Below are positions 1-5,785 of a stretch of DNA of 6,984 bases, piece after piece. The DNA is from Acidobacteriaceae bacterium. Its GTDB lineage: Bacteria; Acidobacteriota; Terriglobia; Terriglobales; SbA1. The position numbers were made by a program, and so were the translations under genes. Within the stretch, counting starts at the first letter, position 1, and the number at the start of each line of letters is the position of its first letter. The DNA is taken from positions 1-6,984 of the forward strand of contig JAFAGX010000200.1 of NCBI GenBank assembly GCA_019237515.1, read 5' to 3'. The notes beneath the pieces are model-generated. The model made no database searches. It saw only the letters and a program-made list of their open reading frames with translations, and was not told where the DNA came from.

Positions 1-563
1 CCCAGGGACTGACCGTGCGTGGCGACGCGTTCAGTAATAATGCGCGCCATCTTGCCAACAACGGCTACCTTGCTTTCCTGATCCACTACTTCGATGCCAC
101 GGATTCAGCCACCGCGGGGAAGCTGCCGGTCAGCCGCGATGACTTCCAGCGCTGGACGAGGGCACTGCAGGATGGCATCACCTATATCAGCAAAGACGGG
201 CAAGTCGATCGCCACCGCGTCGGATTGTTGGGATTTTCGCTAGGCGCGTTTCTTGCTCTCTGGGAATCTTCGCAAGACTCACGGGTGAAAGCTGTATGCG
301 AGTACTACGGTGGCACGAGTCTGTTTCTCGGCCCAGCGCAACGTATGCCTGCAACGTTGATCCTCCATGGAGAAGCGGATTCTGTTGTATCCGTGGAGGA
401 GGCGCGCAAACTCGAGCGTGTGCTCCAGGAACAACACGCTCCTTATGAGAAAAAGATCTATCCTCATCAGGAGCACGGATTTGACGGACCGGACGGCGAT
501 CCTGCCGCCGCCCAGGATGCCTGGAAGCGAACCATCGCATTCTTTCATAGGTATCTTCAGTAG
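1..563 (+). CDS. Dienelactone hydrolase family protein (alpha/beta hydrolase), 5' end outside the window
   Basis: The frame is open at the left edge, reading Q-G-L-T-V-R-G-D before any stop. The GTG at 15 is therefore probably internal, and the gene starts upstream. Counting that GTG as residue 1, 182 residues are visible, ending at TAG 561-563. The fold is recognisable: a helix and strand like A-x-x-L-A-x-x-G-Y near residues 10-20; the nucleophile elbow G-F-S-L-G with Ser75; Asp122 in the strand L-I-L-H-G-E-A-D; and His154 in H-Q-E-H-G-F. These form a complete Ser-Asp-His triad in family order. Classical dienelactone hydrolases use Cys as nucleophile, so a Ser here points to a general esterase or peptidase-like hydrolase, and the substrate cannot be read from sequence. 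The protein is probably cytoplasmic or secreted; the missing N-terminus would decide. It is convergent with the receptor gene and shows no + strand terminator directly after its stop. Confidence 0.88.
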   Translation, partial: QGLTVRGDAFSNNARHLANNGYLAFLIHYFDATDSATAGKLPVSRDDFQRWTRALQDGITYISKDGQVDRHRVGLLGFSLGAFLALWESSQDSRVKAVCEYYGGTSLFLGPAQRMPATLILHGEADSVVSVEEARKLERVLQEQHAPYEKKIYPHQEHGFDGPDGDPAAAQDAWKRTIAFFHRYLQ

Positions 564-591
564 TGGCTCAATTCGAATTCTCGCCCAGCGG

Positions 592-710
592 CAGTCATCC
601 TGAGCGAAGCCGCCTATCAGGCGGAGCGAAGGATCTCGCGTGGGCTGCCCAGAGGCTCCGCGCCAGATTCCTCGCCCGCTGGTAAAAAACCCGGGGCTTC
701 GGGATGACGC
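592..710. repeat. Intergenic palindromic repeat element (GTCATCC...GGATGAC ends)
   Basis: The segment is bounded by a 7-bp inverted pair, GTCATCC at 594-600 and GGATGAC at 702-708. Inside it lie a small hairpin CCGCC-TATCA-GGCGG (610-624) and a wider pair GCGGAGC (621-627) with GCTCCGC (655-661). It lies between two convergent genes, where such elements are usually tolerated. I recall strings resembling TCCTGAGCGAAGC...GAAGGATCTCGCG recurring between genes in Acidobacteriota genomes, but this is memory and not a search result. There is no coding potential and no transposase, so it would be a non-autonomous REP-like element or a folded 3' region of the hydrolase transcript. The exact ends are uncertain by several bases. 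Confidence 0.6.
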
Positions 711-818
711 ACTAAACGGAAGTTTCAAACTGCGCCACTACCGTATCTTCCGGAAAATTGATACAAGGGAAGATCCTGCTAACACTTACCGCCGAACTCG
801 GCATCGCCTCGCCCCACC

Positions 819-846
819 AAAAAAAGGCGGCCCGCTCGGGCCGCCT
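819..846 (-). terminator. Rho-independent terminator of the TonB-dependent receptor gene
   Basis: AGGCGGCCCG (825-834) and CGGGCCGCCT (837-846) are a perfect 10-bp inverted repeat with only two bases between them. In practice this is about 9 bp closing a 4-nt loop. On the minus strand the stem is followed directly by seven T residues (the A-run 819-825 on the + strand). It begins about 20 nt after the receptor stop codon. The + strand side has no T-run after the stem, so it is unidirectional and does not terminate the hydrolase gene. Confidence 0.93.
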
Positions 847-866
847 ATACCAAGAACGATGCGCAG

Positions 867-3800
867 CTAGAACTTAACTTCCAGTTCCAACTGAAGCACG
901 CGCCCCGAAACCGCAGAACCCTGGAAGTTTCCATAGGGGCTGCTGGCCGGTGTTACGGAGTTCAGCACCTGGCCGAAGGTAGATCCAACATCTGCATAGT
1001 CGTTATCCGGGTTAGCAAAACGTGGATGGTTTAGCACGTTGTAGGCATTGGCACCCATGGTCAACATGAACCCACTCTCGGTGATCCGGAAGTTTTTCTT
1101 AATGGTCATATCCATGTTGAAGTATCCCGGTCCGCGGAAGTGGTTGCGTGTCACGTTGCCGAAGGTGTTCTGCCCGGTCTCGGTAAACTGCGAGCCATCC
1201 AACGCAAGACATTGAAACGGCGTGGCGCCAGTGTTTACCTGGCAATTCGGGAGCGAGCCACCCAGGAAATATGGCATGACATAACCACCCGAGTTGTTCC
1301 CTGTCACAGTGTTGGTGAGACCGCTGTCAATAACGCTGTACGGCTGCGCGGTGCGCTTGTAGATCACACCGGAAGTCGACCATCCGCTGAGAAGCTGGTT
1401 GAGGAAACGGTTGTTTGTAGGCTTATACGGTACCTCGTATAGGTAGCTGGCCGAAAAGTTTTGCCGAAAGTCATAATCAGCATTGCCATAGTTGAAGCGA
1501 CGGAGATTATACGGATCGATCTGGTACAAGAAGGATTCTCCAGCGGTCTGATAGCTGTACCCGTCGATGCCGCCATTGGAAATGTCATCCAAGGCATGAC
1601 TCCAGGTATAGTTCAGCGAACCTTGGAGGCCCTTGGTCATCCGGCGCGTAAAGGTTGCTGTCACCCCGTCGTAGTTGGAAATTCCATTGTTAGTAAGTTC
1701 ACGAACCCGGCGGAAACGAGCGTCCGGGGCTGATGAGGGAAGATCGCCAAACGGGCAAGTTTTACAGTAAGCATTGATCCCGTTCTGCTGAACGATCAAA
1801 TCCATGCCGTGATTGCCCACGTAGCCGAGGCTAGCCATCGTCTTGCTGCCAAACGACTGCTGCACCTCGAGGTTCCACTCCACATACTTGGGGTTATTGA
1901 AATTGTGGACCACGCTGTAATAATTGGGTCCCTGGAAGGTTGGGAGCAGGGCTTTAATACTGCCATACGTTCCACCATTGTTAAAAGCATTGTGAAACGC
2001 GGTATTGGCCGCTGCCGCTGCTTCGTATGCGCCGCCTGTTCCAAAAACGGAGCCGGAGTCGATGAGGAAAACTGAAACGGTAGGCGCGTTAGGAATCATT
2101 AAGTCTGCAACTTGAGCCGGATACAGATCGCTGAACACGCCTGCTCCGCCGCGAATGACGGTATTGCTTCGCGAGTAGGCAAATCCGAGGCGCGGTTCCC
2201 AAACCAAGCTCTGCAGGTTGTTGAAGAGCTTGCTCTGCCCACTGAGGATCGACTGATTGTAGGCAGTGGTAACACTGTGGTCGATAGCCTCAAAACCGTT
2301 ATTGAATTCAGAAAAACAATTCTGATTGCACGTTATGTTGCTGTTTCTATCGAACCGAAGAGACGCGGTCAGCTTTAGGTGAGCGGTCGTGCGCCATTCA
2401 TCCTGGGCATACAAGCCGAGGCTATAGTTGTTGAAGTGATAGTGTGGACGCACGTAGCCGGTGGCCGAGGCAAACTGCTGCGTGACGTTGCTGCCATTCA
2501 CAAGAGTTCCATCGGCAAAATCCGTCATGCTGTATACATTGAAAAGACCGGTTTGGTTCTGGCCCGGCCGGAAGTCAGAGAAGTTGACGCGCCGGTAGTT
2601 GGTTCCGAACTTCAAATCGTGATTACCTACGGTATAGGAGAGGTCATCTACGACTTGATATTGGCCCACGTTGCGGCCATTCGGGTATCGGCTGAACTCG
2701 CCGCCCATGCAAGTGAGTAAGCCGTCCCAAGTTCGACAATTGTTCCCGCCGAGGTGATTGCCTCCAACCTCGGTGGGGAACACGGACTCGGACGCCTGGA
2801 TGTCGGTAGGACCAAAAACTGCGCCATACGAGAAGCCTCCGACGATAAATTGGTTGATCAGCTTCGGATTGAAAATATGTGTCTCAGTTATCTGCCCGGC
2901 ATCCTGGGGCTGAACACTGATTGCGTTAAATGCGCTGTTGATCGGGTCGGTGAAGGTCGCCTGGGTGCCACGATCCTGCCAGTAGCGTGCGCTCAAGCGG
3001 TCTTTGTCGGAAATATTGTAGTCGCCCCTGAATCCCATCAAACGTTCGATGTTCAGGTTGTTAGTCTGGGTGCGGAAGGTCTTGGTGCACGGTGTCCCCC
3101 CGGTACCGAAGAGTACGCCGCTTACGCTCGTGCCACTTAGATCACCGCAACCGCCGTCGCCGGTGACGGAGGTAGCCCCCGTGCTGCCCGGGGCACCCGC
3201 ATAAAGCTGAAACATCTTCTGATAGAGTGCCGCTTCATTCGGCTGAGTGGATAGAATATTGGCCGTTACGGCATTGGCGAAGGCGGTGGTAGGAATGTAG
3301 ACAGGGAAACCACCGCTGGGCAGCACATACCGCATTCCTTCGGAGTCGGCGAAGAAGAAGAGCTTGTTCTTCACGATCGGTCCGCCGAAGGAGGCTCCCC
3401 ACATGTTGCTGTTGGCGAAGGGACGCGGCGTAGCAGTGTCATTGTTGAACCAGTCATTGGCGTTCAAATAGCGCCCGTTCCAATCCCACTTGGCATTTCC
3501 GTGGAATTGGTTGGTACCCGATTTCGTAGTGAAGTTCATGTTCACCGAGGCCGCACGTCCATATTGGCCGGTGTATCCGTTGTGAACAATGGCAACCTCC
3601 TGGACCTCATTGGAGCCGAGCATGTTGTTGCTGGAGCCTGAGTTGTTCAGGTTGTTGTAGGGGTCGTTCATATCCCCGCCATTGATCGTGTAAAGGTTCG
3701 AAGTACCCGGCATACCGTATGCCGTGAAATTTCCGTAACCGCCACCGGTACTCAACACAATGCCGGGTGCGGCAAGAGCAAAATTGGTTAAATCGCCGCC

Positions 3801-4259
3801 CGGATTAGGAATAGATTCAATTTCGACTGGTGTGTAGGTAGTCGACAGATTGGCACTCTCTGTTTGCAGCAGCGGTGCAATGCCGGTTACTTCCACGGAT
3901 TGGGCGGCGGCACCGACCGTCAATTTGACCGGAATGGACACTACCTGGCCGACCACAGCGGCCGTTGTCGCGGTGTACTTTGCAAATCCGGGAGCTTCTA
4001 CTTCTATTCTGTAGCTTCCGGGACGTAACAGGGGAAAGCGGAACGCGCCACTTGCATTGGTCTTGTCGCTCTGGCTTGCGCCCGATTCCTGGCTGTTCAG
4101 GGTGACTGTAGCGTTTACTACATACGCACCAGAGGGATCGATTACCGTTCCCGTGATGTCACCCGAAATGATGGTCTGCGCTGACATCGATACCGTGAGG
4201 GCAACAACCATTCCTAAACAGAGTAATAGGAAGAAAAACAGTTTGAATCGTTTCGTCAT
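867..4259 (-). CDS. TonB-dependent receptor with carboxypeptidase-regulatory-like N-terminal domain (Oar-like)
   Basis: A complete outer-membrane beta-barrel transporter of 1130 residues. Residues 1-27 form a signal peptide: basic M-T-K-R-F-K, a hydrophobic core, and likely cleavage after M-S-A. Residues about 30-118 are a carboxypeptidase-regulatory-like beta-sandwich (G-x-V-x-D-P-S-G-A, then G-x-F-R-F-P-L-L-R-P-G-S-Y). About 120-250 is the plug (S-V-E-V-T-G, N-G-G-D, then S-G-T-N-Q-F-H-G entering the barrel). The barrel runs to a terminal strand ending L-E-V-K-F, with the C-terminal Phe expected for BAM-dependent insertion. N-F-G-x-N/L-N-H-P-R-F-A-N-P near 1074-1084 is typical of the family's last strands. 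No classical TonB box is obvious, as is common in this subfamily. The ligand is unknown; peptides or plant polysaccharide fragments are often proposed for relatives. The start is supported by a good ribosome binding site. Ten cysteines in the mature part fall in five close pairs. The gene stands alone with its own terminator. Confidence 0.95.
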   Translation of the reverse strand: MTKRFKLFFFLLLCLGMVVALTVSMSAQTIISGDITGTVIDPSGAYVVNATVTLNSQESGASQSDKTNASGAFRFPLLRPGSYRIEVEAPGFAKYTATTAAVVGQVVSIPVKLTVGAAAQSVEVTGIAPLLQTESANLSTTYTPVEIESIPNPGGDLTNFALAAPGIVLSTGGGYGNFTAYGMPGTSNLYTINGGDMNDPYNNLNNSGSSNNMLGSNEVQEVAIVHNGYTGQYGRAASVNMNFTTKSGTNQFHGNAKWDWNGRYLNANDWFNNDTATPRPFANSNMWGASFGGPIVKNKLFFFADSEGMRYVLPSGGFPVYIPTTAFANAVTANILSTQPNEAALYQKMFQLYAGAPGSTGATSVTGDGGCGDLSGTSVSGVLFGTGGTPCTKTFRTQTNNLNIERLMGFRGDYNISDKDRLSARYWQDRGTQATFTDPINSAFNAISVQPQDAGQITETHIFNPKLINQFIVGGFSYGAVFGPTDIQASESVFPTEVGGNHLGGNNCRTWDGLLTCMGGEFSRYPNGRNVGQYQVVDDLSYTVGNHDLKFGTNYRRVNFSDFRPGQNQTGLFNVYSMTDFADGTLVNGSNVTQQFASATGYVRPHYHFNNYSLGLYAQDEWRTTAHLKLTASLRFDRNSNITCNQNCFSEFNNGFEAIDHSVTTAYNQSILSGQSKLFNNLQSLVWEPRLGFAYSRSNTVIRGGAGVFSDLYPAQVADLMIPNAPTVSVFLIDSGSVFGTGGAYEAAAAANTAFHNAFNNGGTYGSIKALLPTFQGPNYYSVVHNFNNPKYVEWNLEVQQSFGSKTMASLGYVGNHGMDLIVQQNGINAYCKTCPFGDLPSSAPDARFRRVRELTNNGISNYDGVTATFTRRMTKGLQGSLNYTWSHALDDISNGGIDGYSYQTAGESFLYQIDPYNLRRFNYGNADYDFRQNFSASYLYEVPYKPTNNRFLNQLLSGWSTSGVIYKRTAQPYSVIDSGLTNTVTGNNSGGYVMPYFLGGSLPNCQVNTGATPFQCLALDGSQFTETGQNTFGNVTRNHFRGPGYFNMDMTIKKNFRITESGFMLTMGANAYNVLNHPRFANPDNDYADVGSTFGQVLNSVTPASSPYGNFQGSAVSGRVLQLELEVKF

Positions 4260-4265
4260 ACCGAT

Positions 4266-4272
4266 CTCCTTC
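4266..4272 (-). promoter_or_regulatory. Ribosome binding site of the TonB-dependent receptor
   Basis: On the minus strand GAAGGAG is separated by 6 nt from the ATG at 4259-4257. It is a near-complete Shine-Dalgarno at ideal spacing and fixes the start directly before the signal peptide. Confidence 0.88.
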
Positions 4273-4353
4273 TAGACGTGATGAACTCAATTGCAATGAG
4301 CTTCTGACCTTCTACTTCTTCTGCGTTGGTCTGCTCTGAGAATTCTGGCAACT

Positions 4354-4416
4354 AAAAAGCCAGCTGATTACCGGGTTAAGAACCCGGCGAGCCGAAACCT
4401 GGTAAATGGCTGCTGG
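4354..4416 (-). promoter_or_regulatory. Structured 5' leader with hairpin and T-run (possible attenuator) before the receptor gene
   Basis: Read on the minus strand, CCAGC (4416-4412) can pair with GCTGG (4364-4360). Within it sits a perfect 7-bp hairpin, CCGGGTT (4387-4381), CTT, AACCCGG (4377-4371). ATTTACC (4407-4401) and GGTAAT (4372-4367) offer a competing stem that shares two bases with that hairpin. Directly after the outer stem comes C and then five T (4358-4354). This resembles an intrinsic terminator or attenuator about 95 nt upstream of the start codon. No known riboswitch class is recognised. The outer stem is short, so this is a candidate only. Confidence 0.4.
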
Positions 4417-4503
4417 ATAGGCGAAGGACACGTATCCGGCACTACCTATATATCCGTGGTTGAACACAGAACGCAGTGCTTGCAATCACGAGTTTTGGTG
4501 ATG

Positions 4504-4520
4504 TGCAAACTTTGTTTGCA
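4504..4520. promoter_or_regulatory. Perfect 17-bp inverted repeat, candidate operator
   Basis: TGCAAAC-TTT-GTTTGCA: two perfect 7-bp arms around three bases, about 245 bp upstream of the receptor start. The size and symmetry suit a dimeric helix-turn-helix regulator; the arms resemble LacI-type half sites, though those normally have a closer centre. No regulator gene is in the window. The symmetry is seen directly; the operator role is inference. Confidence 0.4.
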
Positions 4521-4650
4521 TCGTCTCCGTGCCAAACGACGAGGTCGCACACGCTGCGTCACTTTCCGATACACCTGCGAGATCGGAGAATTCCAACCAG
4601 GAGTGGTAAAGGCAAGTGCCCTTCCAGCGAAGAGCGGTTTGTGATACCAG

Positions 4651-4675
4651 TCACGCAGATGCGTGATCGCTTTTT
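4651..4675 (+). terminator. Weak terminator-like hairpin with T5 in the intergenic region
   Basis: TCACGC-AGAT-GCGTGA (4651-4666) is a perfect 6-bp stem, 7 bp if the A/T pair at the loop forms. It is followed by TCGC and then TTTTT (4671-4675). The 4-nt gap before the T-run weakens it. No convincing + strand gene ends just before it, so it may mark the end of a short non-coding transcript or be chance. Confidence 0.25.
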
Positions 4676-4790
4676 GATAAGGCCCATCGCTGCAGCAGGT
4701 TTGAACCGGCTAATGACGATTGCTTCTGGCCTATAAAATGTGATTTTCGCGCGGCGATGGAAGGCTTGGTGACAAACCTCCGCTTTACGG

Positions 4791-4833
4791 AATGGAAATT
4801 CCATTTCTTGTAGTTGCGGAGCGCTCGACTACA
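4791..4833. repeat. Two adjacent inverted repeats between the receptor upstream region and the small membrane-protein gene
   Basis: AATGGAA-A-TTCCATT (4791-4805) is a perfect 15-bp palindrome. Three bases later, TGTAGT (4809-4814) and ACTACA (4828-4833) form a second inverted pair, enclosing the self-complementary GAGCGCTC (4819-4826). They lie about 37 bp past the stop codon of the 94-residue gene, on its 3' side. Neither is followed by a T-run on either strand, so they are not obvious terminators. They could be protein-binding sites or a 3' mRNA fold. Confidence 0.45.
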
Positions 4834-4869
4834 CTTCAGCGTATCGGTTCTTGGCCCGAATGTTGCCTG

Positions 4870-5154
4870 TTAGATATCAATTCGTTGTTGCGTGTGCCGT
4901 TGCAAGTACCAGCAGGGCATTTGGCCGAAGTGGGGAAATAGCGAGTGAACGCAACTCTGATCTTGTGGCGGAGTAAACTGATACTCGGTCTTATTGTTCT
5001 TCTCATGGATGGCATACATCTCGCGCACATTCACCGTTCCAGACTGACTGCGGTTTCCCGGGATTCGATAGCGCAGTGAAATGTAGTCGCCTGCATAAAT
5101 CACACCGAGCGTGACAACAGCGATCACAAGCATGCGAAGCAATAGAGGTTTCAT
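4870..5154 (-). CDS. Small membrane-anchored hypothetical protein with a Cys pair (94 aa)
   Basis: A 94-residue protein of unknown function. Residues 1-7 (M-K-P-L-L-L-R) give a basic N-terminus, about 8-23 form one transmembrane segment (L-V-I-A-V-V-T-L-G-V-I-Y), and the rest should be periplasmic. Motifs that look constrained are G-D-Y-I-S-L-R-Y-R-I-P (22-32) and the C-terminal block C-V-H-S-L-F-P-H (68-75), followed by P-C-W-Y-L-Q-R-H (80-87). Cys68 and Cys81 could form a disulphide or bind a cofactor. I recall similar short hypothetical proteins in Acidobacteriota, unsupported by a search. The frame stays open upstream to an ATG at 5442, giving 190 residues. That extension runs antisense through the GNAT gene and has no membrane-protein logic, so I chose the ATG at 5154 next to the hydrophobic segment. 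No Shine-Dalgarno precedes it. It is divergent from the GNAT gene. Confidence 0.72.
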   Translation of the reverse strand: MKPLLLRMLVIAVVTLGVIYAGDYISLRYRIPGNRSQSGTVNVREMYAIHEKNNKTEYQFTPPQDQSCVHSLFPHFGQMPCWYLQRHTQQRIDI

Positions 5155-5210
5155 CGCAAAAAGGACCGACCCAAATCCTGGACTACTAGTCACGTAGAAT
5201 AACAAGTAAC
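5155..5210. promoter_or_regulatory. Short divergent promoter region between the small membrane-protein and GNAT genes
   Basis: Only 56 bp separate the two divergent starts, so promoters for both must sit here or inside the flanking coding ends. The + strand has a -10-like TAGAAT at 5195-5200, which would put transcription start at or close to the ATG at 5211. A minus-strand -10-like TATTCT overlaps it (5196-5201). The 11-bp palindrome GACTA-C-TAGTC (5181-5191) lies between. No convincing -35 box is seen for either direction, so the elements are tentative. Confidence 0.35.
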
Positions 5211-5768
5211 ATGCCCTCGCCGAAGGAAGTTCGCCCTGCGCATCCGCAAACGTCTGAAATGAAAATACGCATGCTGGATGGTGCGGATGCCGTCCAGTTT
5301 TCTCGTCTGCGGCTTGAGGCTCTGCAACAGGAACCGGAGGCATTTGGCGCGTCTGCCGAAGAGCATCGATCGATGACTCTCGACATGATAATGCGACGTT
5401 TGGGTTCTGGTTCGGAGGGCGGGAATTTTGTTCTAGGGGCAATGGTAGATGGTCAGTTAGTCGGGATGGCCGGTTTTTACCAGCAGGAAGGGCTTAAATC
5501 CCGACACAAGGGGCATGTCTGGGGCGTGTATGTCACGAAGGAGTGGCGCCGCAAGGGAGTTGCGCGTCGTATTCTCTCGGAGCTGATTGATCGGGTTCGC
5601 GGCAGATCCGAAGTCGAGCATTTGCTGCTGGCGGTGGCGGTCGGACAGAAGCCCGCAAAACGGGTATATGAGTCTTTAGGGTTTCAGGTCTATGGCCGCG
5701 AACCTCACGCGATTAAGCTAGGGGATAAATACGTGGATGAAGATCTGATGGTGCTCCACTTGCGCTGA
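5211..5768 (+). CDS. GNAT family N-acetyltransferase
   Basis: A 185-residue cytoplasmic acyl-CoA-dependent acetyltransferase of the Gcn5-related fold. The N-terminal part M-K-I-R-M-L-D-G-A-D-A (17-27) and L-R-L-E-A-L (33-38), with E-P-E-A-F-G (41-46), is typical of a bacterial subgroup. Motif A, with the acetyl-CoA pyrophosphate loop, is at about 103-122: V-W-G-V-Y-V, then R113-R-K-G116-V-A118, matching [RQ]-x-x-G-x-[GA]. Motif B (V-Y-E-S-L-G-F, 152-158) precedes a C-terminal strand pair ending D-E-D-L-M-V-L. The substrate cannot be predicted. Family members usually begin near residue 17, so the ATG at 5259 is an alternative start; neither ATG has a Shine-Dalgarno. I kept 5211 because the preceding 48 bases read as normal coding sequence and a -10-like box would allow a leaderless mRNA. 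The gene ends 17 bp from the convergent VOC gene. Confidence 0.9.
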   Translation: MPSPKEVRPAHPQTSEMKIRMLDGADAVQFSRLRLEALQQEPEAFGASAEEHRSMTLDMIMRRLGSGSEGGNFVLGAMVDGQLVGMAGFYQQEGLKSRHKGHVWGVYVTKEWRRKGVARRILSELIDRVRGRSEVEHLLLAVAVGQKPAKRVYESLGFQVYGREPHAIKLGDKYVDEDLMVLHLR

Positions 5769-5785
5769 TTGGCATGCCCCGACCA

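Larger units (their letters stand above)
4260..4869. other. Long gene-poor intergenic region upstream of the receptor gene
   Basis: About 610 bp without a credible gene. Three open frames (4456-4644 and 4476-4736 on +, 4559-4804 on -) lack a Shine-Dalgarno, overlap each other and look like no protein family. The region does hold several symmetric elements listed separately: a leader hairpin with T-run, a 17-bp inverted repeat, a + strand hairpin with T5, and two palindromes near 4800. The receptor promoter should lie here, but no good sigma-70 pair is visible. The best -10-like string on the minus strand is TATATA at 4447-4452, with a poor -35, about 190 nt before the start codon. If real it would give a long 5' leader. 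Confidence 0.6.

Noticed and set aside
187..728. Minus-strand open frames of 117 and 149 codons over the hydrolase gene
   Set aside because: They are opposite-strand shadows of the hydrolase; the 149-codon frame also runs through the intergenic repeat.
640..870. A 76-codon + strand frame across the repeat and the terminator
   Set aside because: It translates the palindromic repeat and the terminator hairpin, so it is not a gene.
1140..3140. Several open frames of 64-128 codons on the + strand and in the other minus frames within the receptor gene
   Set aside because: They are antisense or alternate-frame shadows of a clear 1130-residue protein and resemble no family.
4681..4740. Promoter from TTGAAC (4701-4706) and TATAAA (4732-4737) on the + strand
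   Set aside because: The spacing is 25 bp, far from the usual 16-18, and no + strand gene follows.
4456..4804. Three short open frames in the region upstream of the receptor gene
   Set aside because: They overlap each other on both strands, have no ribosome binding sites and no protein-like composition. The 62-codon frame is kept only as a low-interest note.
5155..5442. N-terminal extension of the small membrane protein to 190 residues
   Set aside because: It is antisense to the start of the GNAT gene, low in recognisable structure, and would bury the transmembrane anchor mid-protein. The ATG at 5154 gives a standard membrane-anchor N-terminus.
5769..5785. Bidirectional terminator between the convergent GNAT and VOC genes
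   Set aside because: The 17-bp gap contains no stem-loop or T-run.
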